Below are positions 1-8,609 of a stretch of 46,451 nt of DNA, piece after piece. This DNA is from Halomonas daqiaonensis (lineage in GTDB: Bacteria > Pseudomonadota > Gammaproteobacteria > Pseudomonadales > Halomonadaceae), in NCBI RefSeq assembly GCF_900109725.1, contig NZ_FOBC01000027.1, positions 1-46,451 on the forward strand. The letters are read 5' to 3'. The notes under the pieces are model-generated. The model saw only the letters and a list, made by a program, of their open reading frames with translations. It was not told where the DNA came from and ran no database searches. How positions within the stretch are numbered: position 1 is the stretch's first letter; every line of letters starts with the position of its first letter. Made by a program: the position numbers and the translations under genes.

Positions 1-243
1 ATCAGGCTCCAGGTGGCGGAAGACCCGGCTGAAGGTGTCGTGGCTGGGAATGCCATGGGGCAGCGTCAGGAAGCGGCGTAGGAAAGGTTCTTTCGACTGT
101 CCGAAAAGCGCCATATCTGAACAGTCCTCAGCCCCACAGAGCACAGCGCAGAGGGCAATAAACAGGATCTCATCCAACTCGTGACGGGCGTTGGGCCCCC
201 TGGGGTCAGGCAGATCGGAAAAGCAGCTGGTGACAGATGCCAT
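1..243 (-). CDS. ISAs1-family transposase, N-terminal part (runs off left edge)
   Basis: The minus strand reads 81 codons without a stop from an ATG at 243 to the window edge. The protein begins MASVTSCFSDLPDPRGPNAR and continues with HELDEILFIALCAVLCGAED and, near the edge, LPHGIPSHDTFSRVFR. This is the conserved N-terminal domain of ISAs1-family (H-repeat-associated) DDE transposases. The catalytic domain lies outside the window, so it cannot be said whether the copy is intact. It points away from prmB. Family assignment rests on recognised motifs and is fairly secure. Confidence 0.85.
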   Translation of the reverse strand, partial: MASVTSCFSDLPDPRGPNARHELDEILFIALCAVLCGAEDCSDMALFGQSKEPFLRRFLTLPHGIPSHDTFSRVFRHLEPD

Positions 244-343
244 ATCACTCCTTGATACCGGCACATAGCGGATACCGGCAAGAGTGCCTACGATGCGGGC
301 AGCGTGTCTATGGACGACTACTTATCTAACTGCGATAGCCCTG
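244..343. mobile_element. Right-hand end of the ISAs1-type element with probable terminal inverted repeat
   Basis: Between the transposase start and about position 343 lies the noncoding tip of the insertion sequence. Read on the minus strand from 343, it begins CAGGGCTATCGCAG, the kind of CAGGG-initial end expected of ISAs1-family elements. The element probably ends at 343, leaving about 90 bp before prmB. The other terminal repeat and the target duplication lie outside the window, so the boundary is inferred. Confidence 0.55.
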
Positions 344-434
344 CAGTATACCGCCCCTGCCGTGGCTGTGAACCGCGGGCCCGGTTACAATCGGTCCTCG
401 TCTCGACCCGAACCCTCCGACTCCAGGATGCCTT

Positions 435-1391
435 GTGGCTGATTCTCCCGCTGATGTGTCTTCCTCCACCCTCGTGCTGAGCGACGAGGCCCTCGCCGAA
501 GGCCTGGTTACCCTGCGTGACTGCCTGCGCTGGGCCGCCAGCGAGTTCCACCTGGCGGGCCTCTTCTATGGTCATGGCACCGACTCCGCCTGGGACGAGG
601 CCGTGGCACTGACGCTGGGCGCCCTGCATCTGCCCTGGAATGTCGACCCGGCGGTGCTCGAGGCGCGGTTGCTGCCCATGGAGCGTACCCGCATCGTGTC
701 GTTGGTGCGGGCCCGTATCGAGACTCGACGTCCTCTGCCCTACCTGCTGGGTGAAGCCTTCTTTGCCGGGGCTCCCTTCAGCGTCGACGAACGGGTGCTG
801 ATTCCGCGCTCGCCTGTCGCTGAACTGATCGAGCATGGCTTTGCCGCCTGGTTTCCCGACGAGCCCCCGGCACGGGTACTTGATCTCTGCACTGGGTCAG
901 GCTGTATCGGCATCGCCACGGCGCTGCATCTGCCGGGCTGCGAGGTCGACCTGGCCGATATAAGTCCCGATGCCCTGGCCGTGGCCCGAGAGAACATTAC
1001 CCGCCACGACGTGGGCGAGCGGGTGCGTGCCGTGGAATCCGATCTCTTCGCGGGGCTCGCTGGGCCACGCTATGACCTGATCGTCTGCAATCCGCCCTAT
1101 GTGGATACCCGCGACCTGACCACCATGCCCGCCGAGTTCCGCCATGAGCCCGCATTGGCGCTGGGCGCCGGGGCCGATGGGCTGGATATCGTGCGGCGCA
1201 TCCTGCGTGAGGCCCGCGAGTACCTCACTGGTGAGGGCGTGCTGATCGTCGAGGTCGGCAATTCCGACCACCACCTGGAGGCCGCCTTCCCCGAGGTGCC
1301 CTTCCTGTGGCTCGAATTCGAGCGTGGTGGCCAGGGCGTGTTTGCCCTGACCGCTGATGAACTCGACGCCCATGCGGCGTCCTTCGCCTGA
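435..1391 (+). CDS. prmB: Ribosomal protein L3 N5-glutamine methyltransferase PrmB
   Basis: PrmB methylates a glutamine of ribosomal protein L3 using S-adenosylmethionine. The 318-residue protein has the N-terminal helical domain ([12 protein letters not shown], then [11 protein letters not shown]), the SAM-binding loop [14 protein letters not shown] at about residues 148-161, and the glutamine-binding NPPY motif at 219-222. GHGTD and the overall length favour PrmB over the related PrmC. The start is GTG at 435: the ATG at 428 runs into a stop after four codons. It is followed 30 bp later by aroC, an adjacency common in gammaproteobacteria. The IS end lies only about 90 bp upstream, so its original upstream neighbour may have been displaced. 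Confidence 0.93.
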   Translation: MADSPADVSSSTLVLSDEALAEGLVTLRDCLRWAASEFHLAGLFYGHGTDSAWDEAVALTLGALHLPWNVDPAVLEARLLPMERTRIVSLVRARIETRRPLPYLLGEAFFAGAPFSVDERVLIPRSPVAELIEHGFAAWFPDEPPARVLDLCTGSGCIGIATALHLPGCEVDLADISPDALAVARENITRHDVGERVRAVESDLFAGLAGPRYDLIVCNPPYVDTRDLTTMPAEFRHEPALALGAGADGLDIVRRILREAREYLTGEGVLIVEVGNSDHHLEAAFPEVPFLWLEFERGGQGVFALTADELDAHAASFA

Positions 1392-1421
1392 TTTCCCTCT
1401 CCCGATCCAGGAGGAGCGCCC

Positions 1422-2507
1422 ATGTCCGGTAATACTTTCGGTAAGCTGTTCACCCTTACCACCTTCGGCGAGAGCCACGGCCCTGCGTTGGGCGCCATCG
1501 TCGACGGCTGCCCGCCGGGATTGACGCTCACCGAGGCGGACCTGCAGCACGACCTGGATCGTCGCCGTCCCGGCAGTTCCCGCCACACCACCCAGCGCCG
1601 CGAGCCCGATCGGGTAAGGATCCTCTCCGGCGTCTTTGAAGGGGTGACCACCGGCACGACCATCGGCCTGATGATCGAGAACACCGACCAGCGCTCCAAG
1701 GACTACTCGGAGATCAAGGACCAATTTCGTCCGGCCCACGCCGACTACAGCTACCATCACAAGTACGGGATTCGTGACTACCGCGGCGGCGGACGCTCCA
1801 GTGCACGGGAAACGGCCATGCGGGTAGCGGCCGGGGCCATCGCCAAGAAGTATCTCGCCGCACAAGGGATCATTGTACGCGGCTTCATGAGCCAGCTCGG
1901 CCCCATCGAGATCGAGTTCAAGCAGTGGGACGCCGTGCACGACAATCCCTTCTTCTGCCCCGATCCGGACCGCGTGGCAGAACTCGAGACCTACATGGAC
2001 CAGCTGCGCCGTGACCAGGACTCGGTGGGGGCAAGGATCACCGTGCTCGCCGAGGGCGTGCCGCCGGGGCTCGGCGAACCGGTCTTCGACCGCCTGGACG
2101 CCGAGCTGGCTCACGGCCTGATGAGCATCAACGCGGTGAAGGGCGTCGAGATCGGCGATGGCTTTGCCGCCGTGGGCCAGCGTGGCAGCGAGCATCGCGA
2201 CGAAATGACTCCCGAGGGCTTTCTCTCCAACCATGCCGGCGGCGTGCTGGGCGGTATCTCCAGTGGCCAGACGATCATCGCGCATCTGGCACTCAAGCCT
2301 ACCTCCAGTATCACCACGCCGGGACGCAGTATCGATGTTCACGGCAACCCGGTTGAGGTGGTCACCAAGGGGCGGCATGACCCCTGTGTAGGCATCCGTG
2401 CCACGCCTATCGCCGAAGCGATGATGGCGCTGACCCTGATGGACCATCTGCTGCGCCACCGCGGCCAGAATGCCGAGGTCCAGGTATCGACACCCCGGCT
2501 GCGTTGA
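1422..2507 (+). CDS. aroC: Chorismate synthase AroC
   Basis: AroC performs the last shikimate step, 5-enolpyruvylshikimate-3-phosphate to chorismate, with reduced FMN. The 361-residue length is normal for the family. Visible signatures are TTFGESHGP at residues 13-21, the DLDRRRPG segment, [27 protein letters not shown], and GGISSGQ. A clear ribosome site (AGGAGG, 1409-1414) precedes the ATG. It probably forms a transcription unit with prmB. Its product is used by TrpE/TrpG and PabB, both encoded elsewhere in this window. Confidence 0.97.
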   Translation: MSGNTFGKLFTLTTFGESHGPALGAIVDGCPPGLTLTEADLQHDLDRRRPGSSRHTTQRREPDRVRILSGVFEGVTTGTTIGLMIENTDQRSKDYSEIKDQFRPAHADYSYHHKYGIRDYRGGGRSSARETAMRVAAGAIAKKYLAAQGIIVRGFMSQLGPIEIEFKQWDAVHDNPFFCPDPDRVAELETYMDQLRRDQDSVGARITVLAEGVPPGLGEPVFDRLDAELAHGLMSINAVKGVEIGDGFAAVGQRGSEHRDEMTPEGFLSNHAGGVLGGISSGQTIIAHLALKPTSSITTPGRSIDVHGNPVEVVTKGRHDPCVGIRATPIAEAMMALTLMDHLLRHRGQNAEVQVSTPRLR

Positions 2508-2564
2508 GCCGCGCCATCCGTCATGGCTGCTACACTCCAGTAGACCACCAAGAAGAGTGACGCC

Positions 2565-3023
2565 ATGAAGATCAACGTCGAGTTCGACCTGACACCCGAG
2601 GAGTTTCGCCAGGCGCTTGGCCTGCCCGATGTGGAGGCCTTCCAGAAGGATCTGCTTAACCGGATCCAGAAGCATATGGAATCGGGGGTGGAGGGGTACG
2701 ACCCGATGAGCCTGATGCAGCCCTTCCTTCAGCAGCCCGGCTTATCGCAGAACCTCTCCCAGAATCTCTCTCAGGGGCTGTCCAGTTTCGGCAACTACCA
2801 GCAGATGATGCTCGACATGCTGACCAAGGCTGCCAGTTCCGCGAGCAGCGGTGGTGGAGCAGCGAGCGAGTATCAGAAGGGTCAGAAGAACCAGAAGACC
2901 GAAGCTGGGGGCTCCGGTAACTCGGGGAACTCCTCCAGTGGCTCTGCCGGAACGTCCAGCACCGGCAGCAGCTCTCGCAAGTCCACGGCCAGTGCCCGCT
3001 CCCGCAGCAAGCGTGAGAGCTGA
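2565..3023 (+). CDS. DUF6489-type protein next to the phasin gene
   Basis: This 152-residue protein opens MKINVEFDLTPEEFRQALGL followed by PDVEAFQKDLL, which I recognise as the DUF6489 pattern (short proteins with an MKIN..D.TPEEAR..LGLPDV start). The middle has a repeated LSQN motif (SQNLSQNLSQGLSS). The last 50 residues are low-complexity Ser/Gly/Thr ending in Arg/Lys. No catalytic motif, signal peptide or membrane segment is visible. It sits 58 bp after aroC and 135 bp before the phasin. Position and the amphipathic then disordered make-up suggest a PHA-granule accessory, but that is inference. Confidence 0.75.
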   Translation: MKINVEFDLTPEEFRQALGLPDVEAFQKDLLNRIQKHMESGVEGYDPMSLMQPFLQQPGLSQNLSQNLSQGLSSFGNYQQMMLDMLTKAASSASSGGGAASEYQKGQKNQKTEAGGSGNSGNSSSGSAGTSSTGSSSRKSTASARSRSKRES

Positions 3024-3073
3024 CAGCGTGAAACGTCGGCGCTTATTCGACCTTCGCAGTAGGTGCTGTTAAC

Positions 3074-3087
3074 ACAGTTGCAACTGT
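3074..3087. promoter_or_regulatory. 14-bp perfect palindrome upstream of the phasin gene
   Basis: ACAGTTGCAACTGT is a perfect inverted repeat about 70 bp before the phasin start. A weak promoter can be drawn through it (TTGCAA at 3078-3083, 17 bp, TACGCT at 3101-3106), so a protein bound here would cover the -35 element. PHA-responsive PhaR-type repressors bind TGC/GCA-rich sites before phasin genes, but no regulator gene is present in the window. The assignment is inference. Confidence 0.4.
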
Positions 3088-3157
3088 AGAGGTGGAATAC
3101 TACGCTTTGTGCATTGCAGCAAACCGATCGTTACCGATCCTCGAGGAGGAATTCGAT

Positions 3158-3601
3158 ATGAAAGACCAGGACAAGATGATGGACGCATTCAACGAGCAGA
3201 CTCGTCAGTTCTTCGAACCGATGCGTAAGCTCAACTCGCTGATGCTGAACAACATGGAGAAGATGACTCAGTATCAGATGGAGTCCATGAAGCGCTATAG
3301 CCAGATGGGTACTGAGCGCATGCGGGACGCCAGCGAGATCAGCGATGCCGAGGGCATGAGGGACTTCGGTACTCGCCAGACCGAGATGATGAACGAGCTT
3401 TCCAAGCAGATGCTCGAGGATGCCAAGGCGATGAGCGAGATGAGCCTGGAATTCAAGGCTGAACTCGAGAAGCTCTACGCCGAATCGGGCAAGCAGCTCG
3501 CCGAGCAGGCCGAAAAGGCCGGTCAGGCTGCCAAGGGTGAGGCACCGAAGTCGGATGAACCCGCCAAGGCGAGCAGTCAGTCCACGTCGCGCAAGCGCTG
3601 A
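3158..3601 (+). CDS. phaP: Phasin family protein (PHA granule surface protein)
   Basis: Phasins coat polyhydroxyalkanoate granules and control their number and size. The protein is 147 residues if started at the ATG at 3158, which follows a strong ribosome site (GAGGAGGA, 3143-3150). An upstream in-frame ATG at 3092 has no ribosome site. The sequence MKDQDKMMDAFNEQTRQFFE and later KLNSLMLNNMEKMTQYQ is typical of the Phasin_2 fold: long amphipathic helices rich in Met, Gln and Glu, with no Cys or Trp. The last 25 residues are an Ala/Lys/Pro/Ser tail. It lies 142 bp before phaC with a hairpin between. Confidence 0.9.
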   Translation: MKDQDKMMDAFNEQTRQFFEPMRKLNSLMLNNMEKMTQYQMESMKRYSQMGTERMRDASEISDAEGMRDFGTRQTEMMNELSKQMLEDAKAMSEMSLEFKAELEKLYAESGKQLAEQAEKAGQAAKGEAPKSDEPAKASSQSTSRKR

Positions 3602-3623
3602 TATCGCGATAACCTAATCGCGT

Positions 3624-3656
3624 CTGTCCGGTTCTCGGGTCACGAGGGCCGGACAG
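3624..3656 (+). terminator. Hairpin between phasin and phaC
   Basis: CTGTCCGG (3624-3631) pairs perfectly with CCGGACAG (3649-3656), and CTCG/CGAG inside the loop adds a second stem. There is no clear run of T after it. It may be a leaky terminator or an mRNA 3'-end stabiliser that lets phasin transcript exceed phaC transcript. A 10-bp palindrome (TATCGCGATA, 3602-3611) lies directly after the phasin stop. Confidence 0.45.
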
Positions 3657-3743
3657 TGCCGTTGTTGGCCATATCGAACCCTAGGTCGGTTCCAGTCTCC
3701 GCCCGTCAGAAACACCGGCCTTCATGAATAACAGGAGGGGGCA

Positions 3744-5567
3744 ATGCAGTCAGGGGTGCAAGCACCGACACAGGTCGAGCTCGAGGCGTGGAACGCCCAG
3801 CTCGCCGTGATCGGCGAGGAATACAAGGCCTTGATGCAGGATCTGCTGGCGCGCATGGTGCCCAGCGATGCAGCGGAATCGGTCCATGAAGATATGCGCC
3901 AGTGCTTCCAGGCCGGTGCCCAGTCGCTGATGCAGAACCCGCCCCTGCTTTGGCAGACCCAGTCGCGACTGCTCCAGGATCAGTTCCAGCTCTGGCAGCA
4001 ATCGCTGCGTCGTCTCGCCGGTGAGGACGTCGAGCCGTTGATCACGCCGAGCAAAGGCGATCGTCGCTTCAAGGACGATGCCTGGCTTGACGACCCCTAT
4101 TACCTGGCAATCATGCAGCAGTACCTGCTGTTCTCGCGCACCGTGGAAGAGCTGATCGAGAGCCTTGACGGTCTCTCGGAGGACCAGAAGCGCAACCTCG
4201 GTTTCTATGCGCGTCAGCTGGTCAATGCCATGGCCCCGACCAACTTCGTCACCACCAATCCCGAGGTGATGCGCAGGACCATGGAAACCCGAGGTCAGAA
4301 CCTGATCGAGGGACTGGCCCGGTTGCGCGAGGACCTGGCCAACTCCGCCGAGGGCATCAATGTCACCATGACCGATCGCAGTGCCTTCGAGATCGGTGAG
4401 AACATTGCCGTCACCCCGGGGGCGGTGGTCTACGAGAACGAGTTGATCCAGCTGATCCAGTACACGCCGACCACCGAGCAGGTCTACAAGACGCCGTTGC
4501 TCGTGGTGCCGCCCTGGATCAACAAGTACTACATCCTCGACCTTCGCCAGGATAACTCCCTGGTCCGATGGCTGGTGGAGCAGGGCCACACCGTCTTCCT
4601 TATCTCCTGGCGCAACCCTGGTCCCGAGCAGCGTGACCTGACTTGGGCCGACTACATGCAGATGGGTCCCATCGCCGCCATGGGGGCCATCGAGCAGGCT
4701 ACCGGCGAGAAGTCGGTCAATCTGATGAGCTACTGCATCGGTGGAACGCTTGCCGCCTCGACCGTGGCCTACCTGACCAGCACCCGGCGTGGTCGCAAGG
4801 TCAAGTCGGTAACCTACATGGCTACCCTGCAGGACTTCCGTGACCCGGGCGAGATCGGTGTCTTCCTCTCCGAGACGGTGCTCGAGGGCATTGAGGCCAA
4901 GCTCGAGCGTGACGGCTACCTGGACGGTCGGGTCATGGCCTACTCCTTCAACCTGTTGCGCGAGAATGACCTCTTCTGGTCCTTCTACATCAACAATTAC
5001 CTGAAGGGTAACGCGCCGGCTCCCTTCGACCTGCTCTACTGGAATACCGACGGCACCAACCTGCCGGCCGGGACCCATGCCTGGTACCTGCGACGCATGT
5101 ACCTGGAGAACCGTCTGGTCCAGCCGGATGGCATCGAGCTCGATGGGGTCAAGATCGACCTGCGCAAGGTCTCCACGCCGAGCTACTTCATCTCCCCCAA
5201 GGATGACCACATCGCCAAGTGGAACAGTACCTACTACGGTGCCCTCCTGCCCAAGGGGCCGGTCAAGTTCGTGCTGGGTGGCTCCGGTCATATCGCCGGA
5301 ATCGTCAATCCGCCCAGCAAGAACAAGTACGGCTACTGGACCAACGACGAACTGCCGGCTACCGCCGATGAGTGGCTGGAGGGCGCTCAGCCCCATGAAG
5401 GCTCCTGGTGGCCCCACTGGCAGCAGTGGATCACCGAGAACGGCTACGTGGACACCGAGAAGCTGGTACCGGCGCGACAGCCCGGTGATGGCGAGCTCGA
5501 CATCCTCGAACCGGCGCCGGGGCGCTATGTGCGCATGACTATCCCCGAGGTGCTGGGCGATAAGTAA
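3744..5567 (+). CDS. phaC: Class I poly(R)-hydroxyalkanoate synthase PhaC
   Basis: PhaC polymerises (R)-3-hydroxyacyl-CoA into polyhydroxyalkanoate at the granule surface. The 607-residue protein has an N-terminal domain of about 200 residues, then the PhaC alpha/beta-hydrolase core. The nucleophile is Cys331 in SYCIG, a lipase-like box whose first Gly is Ser. The other triad residues are Asp488 (KDDHIAKW) and His516 (GGSGHIAGIVNPP). Their spacing of 28 equals that of Asp480 and His508 in the Cupriavidus enzyme. TWADYMQMG and the length fit class I rather than class III. A ribosome site (AGGAGGGG) lies a few bases before the ATG. No phaA or phaB is adjacent. A strong terminator follows. Confidence 0.97.
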   Translation: MQSGVQAPTQVELEAWNAQLAVIGEEYKALMQDLLARMVPSDAAESVHEDMRQCFQAGAQSLMQNPPLLWQTQSRLLQDQFQLWQQSLRRLAGEDVEPLITPSKGDRRFKDDAWLDDPYYLAIMQQYLLFSRTVEELIESLDGLSEDQKRNLGFYARQLVNAMAPTNFVTTNPEVMRRTMETRGQNLIEGLARLREDLANSAEGINVTMTDRSAFEIGENIAVTPGAVVYENELIQLIQYTPTTEQVYKTPLLVVPPWINKYYILDLRQDNSLVRWLVEQGHTVFLISWRNPGPEQRDLTWADYMQMGPIAAMGAIEQATGEKSVNLMSYCIGGTLAASTVAYLTSTRRGRKVKSVTYMATLQDFRDPGEIGVFLSETVLEGIEAKLERDGYLDGRVMAYSFNLLRENDLFWSFYINNYLKGNAPAPFDLLYWNTDGTNLPAGTHAWYLRRMYLENRLVQPDGIELDGVKIDLRKVSTPSYFISPKDDHIAKWNSTYYGALLPKGPVKFVLGGSGHIAGIVNPPSKNKYGYWTNDELPATADEWLEGAQPHEGSWWPHWQQWITENGYVDTEKLVPARQPGDGELDILEPAPGRYVRMTIPEVLGDK

Positions 5568-5626
5568 GCACCGAGCTGTAAGCGCCGAGCCGTCTAGTGG
5601 CAGGGGCCGGTGACGAGGTAGAAAAC

Positions 5627-5664
5627 AAAAAACCCGCTGGACTCTTTGTCCACCGGGTTTTTTT
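5627..5664. terminator. Bidirectional intrinsic terminator between phaC and lnt
   Basis: A run of A and AACCCGCTGGA (left arm ending 5641) pair with TCCACCGGGTT and a run of T (from 5649), with one C-C mismatch. The loop is CTCTTTG. The A-rich left arm and T-rich right arm make it work in both directions, ending phaC on the plus strand and lnt on the minus strand. Confidence 0.88.
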
Positions 5665-5667
5665 ATG

Positions 5668-5731
5668 GCTTGGCCGCTTGGCCGCTTGGCCGCTTGGCCG
5701 CTTGGCCGCTTGGCCGCTTGGCCGCTTGGCC
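5668..5731. repeat. Eight perfect tandem copies of an 8-bp unit (GCTTGGCC)
   Basis: Sixty-four bases consist of eight uninterrupted copies of GCTTGGCC. They start 4 bp after the phaC/lnt terminator and end 1 bp before the lnt stop codon. The array is intergenic and is transcribed only as lnt trailer RNA. Perfect identity suggests recent slippage growth, so copy number may vary between strains. Confidence 0.95.
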
Positions 5732-5732
5732 G

Positions 5733-7220
5733 TTAGTAGCTCGGTCCTCGGCACCGCAGCCGCAGGCCGGGCACCACCAGCAGGGCCGCCAGCAGCCAGG
5801 TCGGCCAGCTGCCCGTGCGGGTGAAAGGGGTGAGACCTTCCATGGGCGTGACTTCACCCTCGAGGATGGTGGTCTCGAACTGCGGTGCCCGGGCAGTGAT
5901 CCTGCCCTGTGGGTCGATGAAGGCGGTGACGCCATTGCTGGTGGCACGCACCACCGGGCGGCCGTTTTCCAGGGCCCGCAGGCGGGCCATCTGCAGGTGT
6001 TGCAGGGGCCCGATGGAGGCCCCAAACCAGGTGTCGTTGGAGACCGTGAGCAGGACCCCCGCACCGCGGGCTCGAGAGGCTACCAGGTCGGCATAGATGA
6101 TCTCGTAGCAGATGGCATTACCGAGGGTCAGCTCGCCGGCGCGGATCGGTGCTTGATTGGCCGGTCCCGGGGTCATGGTCGGCGCCGGCAGGTCGAAGAA
6201 GGCGATGACCCCGCGCAGCAGGCTCTCCAGGGGCAGGTATTCGCCGAATGGCACCAGGTGGGCCTTGCGATATTCACCCTCGACGTCGCCTCGGCCGACG
6301 ACGCTGTTGTAGTAGAGGCCGCTGTCGTCACGCTGGAGGACGCCGGTGAGCAGATCGGTGCCCGTCGGCAGGCTGGCCCTGGCGCGGTCGAGGATGGGCG
6401 CAGCCTGGTCCTCGAACATGGGCAGCGCGGCCTCGGGCCACACCACCAGATCGATGTCCTTCTCTAACTGGCGGGTCATCGATAGGTAGGTGTCGACCGC
6501 GCGGCGCTGCCCCTCGGGGGTCCACTTGATCAACTGGGGGAGGTTGCCCTGAAGCAGGGCGACGCGCACAGGCTCGCTGACGGGCGAGGTCCACTGTGCG
6601 GGCAGGACCAGCGGTACCAGCCACAGCACGGCGATGGGCGCGATGGCCCACCAGCGGCGCCGCAGGACCTCGATACCCAGGCTGCCCGTTAGGGCGGTGA
6701 TCAGCGAGAGCAGGTAGACGCCACCCACCGGGGCCCAGGGGGCGAGCGGCGAGTCCACCTGGCCAGTGCCCAGCAAAAGCCAGGGGAAGCCGGTGAACAG
6801 CCAGGTTCGCAGCCACTCGCCGAGCACCCAGGCACCCGCAAAGCTAAGCGCTGCGAGGTGTGGCCCGCACAGTCGCCGGTAGAGCCAGAGAGTAATGGCG
6901 AAGAACAGCGCCAGGCCTGCAACGAACAGCGCGGTGAGGAAGAGTGCCAAAGGCACCCCGGTGTATCCGTAATCATGAATCGAGACATAGACCCAGGAGG
7001 CGCCGGAGCCGAACAACCCCAGCCCATAGCACCAACCGCGAAGCGCCGCCTGAGCGGGTGTCAGGGCATGAAGGCCCAGGTAGACGAGGCCGGCTGCCAC
7101 CGGCGCAAGCCACCAGAGCTCGAAGGGGGAGGCGGTCAGGGTGGTGAGGCCGCCGGCGATCAGTGCCGCCAGGCAGCCCAGTGCTGGGGTCAGGCGGAAC
7201 TCAGCCAATGGTTTGTCCAT
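5733..7220 (-). CDS. lnt: Apolipoprotein N-acyltransferase Lnt
   Basis: Lnt adds the third acyl chain to the N-terminal Cys of lipoproteins in the inner membrane. The 495 residues hold an N-terminal bundle of hydrophobic helices (about 1-210) and a periplasmic nitrilase-like domain. The catalytic triad is visible as Glu263 (VVWPEAALP), Lys319 (YRKAHLVPFGEYLP) and Cys371 (NAICYE). The Lys-to-Cys distance of 52 equals that in E. coli Lnt. A final hydrophobic helix (TWLLAALLVVPGL) is present. It is the last gene of the miaB-phoH-ybeY-corC-lnt unit and starts 19 bp after corC, without a strong ribosome site, which suggests coupling. Confidence 0.96.
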   Translation of the reverse strand: MDKPLAEFRLTPALGCLAALIAGGLTTLTASPFELWWLAPVAAGLVYLGLHALTPAQAALRGWCYGLGLFGSGASWVYVSIHDYGYTGVPLALFLTALFVAGLALFFAITLWLYRRLCGPHLAALSFAGAWVLGEWLRTWLFTGFPWLLLGTGQVDSPLAPWAPVGGVYLLSLITALTGSLGIEVLRRRWWAIAPIAVLWLVPLVLPAQWTSPVSEPVRVALLQGNLPQLIKWTPEGQRRAVDTYLSMTRQLEKDIDLVVWPEAALPMFEDQAAPILDRARASLPTGTDLLTGVLQRDDSGLYYNSVVGRGDVEGEYRKAHLVPFGEYLPLESLLRGVIAFFDLPAPTMTPGPANQAPIRAGELTLGNAICYEIIYADLVASRARGAGVLLTVSNDTWFGASIGPLQHLQMARLRALENGRPVVRATSNGVTAFIDPQGRITARAPQFETTILEGEVTPMEGLTPFTRTGSWPTWLLAALLVVPGLRLRCRGPSY

Positions 7221-7239
7221 CCGTGGTCATCGGGTCGCG

Positions 7240-8109
7240 CTACTCCTCGTCGCTCTCCTCGCAGGGTTCGGCCTCGAGCAGGCGGATGCGGCGGTTGTCG
7301 GCGTTGAGCACGGTGAAGCGCCAGCCACCTATCTCGGTATGCTCGCCGCGTCCCGGCAGGTGGCCGAAGCGCTGCATCACCAGGCCGCCAAGGGTGTCGA
7401 ACTCGTCGTCCGAAAAGCGGGTGCCGAAGCGTTCGTTGAAGTCCTCGATGGTGGTCAGGGCACGAATCGCATAGCGATCGTCGCCTAGCTCGCGGATATC
7501 GATCTCTTCGTCGATGTCGTGTTCGTCCTCGATCTCGCCGACGATCTCCTCGAGGATGTCCTCGATGGTGACGATGCCCGCCGTACCGCCATACTCGTCC
7601 ACCACCACCGCCATATGGTTGCGGGTGTCCTGGAATTCCTTGAGCAGGCTGTTGAGGCGCTTGGATTCGGGTACGAACATGGCCGGTCGCAGCACCTCGT
7701 CGAGTTGGAAGGGCGTGCCGTTCCCGTGGCCGTTGCGCAGCAGGGGCAGCAGGTCCTTGGCCAGCAGGATGCCCTTGACCTCGTCGAGATTCTCGCCGAT
7801 CACCGGATAGCGGGAGTGGCCGGTTTCGAGGATCACCGGCAGGTATTCCTCGAGGGGTTGGTCGAGTGCGATGGCGGTGATCTGGGAGCGCGGGATGAGG
7901 ACTTCACGCACCTGCTGATCGCTGATGTTCAGGGCGCCCTCGATGATCATCATGGCGTCCTGGTCGAGCTTGAGGCGGGAGCCCGCCTGGCGCAGGAATT
8001 CCAGCAGTTCGTCGCGGGAGCTGGGTTCATCGCTGTCGCTGGACAGGGCGCTGAACAGCTTGTCGAGCCAGGACTTGTTGCCCTGGCTGCTCGATCGATC
8101 TTCGCTCAT
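7240..8109 (-). CDS. corC: CBS-domain protein CorC/YbeX
   Basis: The 289-residue protein has two CBS domains (about 66-195, including [20 protein letters not shown] and [20 protein letters not shown]) and a C-terminal CorC_HlyC domain (about 205-280, with [19 protein letters not shown]). It lacks membrane helices, as the cytosolic YbeX form does. Family members are linked to magnesium/cobalt efflux and ribosome maturation; the biochemical role is unsettled. Its ATG overlaps the ybeY stop by 4 bp, so translation is probably coupled, and lnt follows. Confidence 0.93.
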   Translation of the reverse strand: MSEDRSSSQGNKSWLDKLFSALSSDSDEPSSRDELLEFLRQAGSRLKLDQDAMMIIEGALNISDQQVREVLIPRSQITAIALDQPLEEYLPVILETGHSRYPVIGENLDEVKGILLAKDLLPLLRNGHGNGTPFQLDEVLRPAMFVPESKRLNSLLKEFQDTRNHMAVVVDEYGGTAGIVTIEDILEEIVGEIEDEHDIDEEIDIRELGDDRYAIRALTTIEDFNERFGTRFSDDEFDTLGGLVMQRFGHLPGRGEHTEIGGWRFTVLNADNRRIRLLEAEPCEESDEE

Positions 8110-8609
8110 GCGTCGGCTCTCTCGTCCTCGGTATCGGAATCGCGATTCGACGGCGCATAGGGGTCGGCGATCCCCAGCGACGCGAGTATTTCACGCTCGA
8201 TGGCCTCCATGGCCTCGGCCTCGGTGTCTTCCTCATGGTCATGGCCCAGCAGGTGCAGGGTACCGTGGACCACCATGTGAGCGTAGTGAGCGCGCAGCGA
8301 CTTGTCCTGCTCCGCGGCCTCACGGACCACCACCGGGTGGCAGATCACCAGGTCACCGAGCAGCGCAAGCGTGATCCCGGGCGGGCTCTCGAAGGGAAAG
8401 GAGAGCACGTTGGTAGGCCTGTCCCTGCCGCGGTAGTCACGATTGAGAGCCTGGCTCTCGGCGTCATCGACGAAGCGGATGGTGAGCTCGTGGCGTGATT
8501 CATCGGCATGGCGCGTTAATACGACGGCCACCCACTCCTCGAGCTCGGCCTGGCCCGGCAGGTCATCGGCCTCGAGCGCGACCTGGCGGTCGAGGAGAGA
8601 GTGGCTCAT
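8106..8609 (-). CDS. ybeY: Endoribonuclease YbeY
   Basis: YbeY is a zinc-dependent RNase needed for 16S rRNA 3'-end maturation and ribosome quality control. The 167-residue protein has the zinc motif [11 protein letters not shown] with His115, His119 and His125, one off the E. coli positions. The upstream substrate-side signature [13 protein letters not shown] and the LLGDLVIC strand are also present. It overlaps phoH by 4 bp upstream and corC by 4 bp downstream, a compact unit typical of proteobacteria. Confidence 0.96.
   Translation of the reverse strand: MSHSLLDRQVALEADDLPGQAELEEWVAVVLTRHADESRHELTIRFVDDAESQALNRDYRGRDRPTNVLSFPFESPPGITLALLGDLVICHPVVVREAAEQDKSLRAHYAHMVVHGTLHLLGHDHEEDTEAEAMEAIEREILASLGIADPYAPSNRDSDTEDERADA

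Noticed and set aside
897..2675. Long minus-strand open frame (592 codons) opposite prmB/aroC
   Set aside because: It is antisense to two clear genes, has no recognisable domain, and reflects GC-rich codon bias that keeps the opposite frame open.
3602..3611. Palindrome TATCGCGATA after the phasin stop as an operator
   Set aside because: It is short, lies in the 3' untranslated region and has no promoter near it, so chance is a good explanation.
3750..5417. Minus-strand open frame (555 codons) opposite phaC
   Set aside because: It mirrors the phaC codons in the same phase, has low-complexity His/Val/Leu/Asp composition and no ribosome site.
5668..5731. CRISPR array
   Set aside because: The repeats are 8 bp, contiguous and without spacers, and no cas genes are present.
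5646..6467. Plus-strand open frame that runs through the octamer array into lnt
   Set aside because: Its start is a terminator and a tandem repeat and the remainder is antisense to lnt; no motif is visible.
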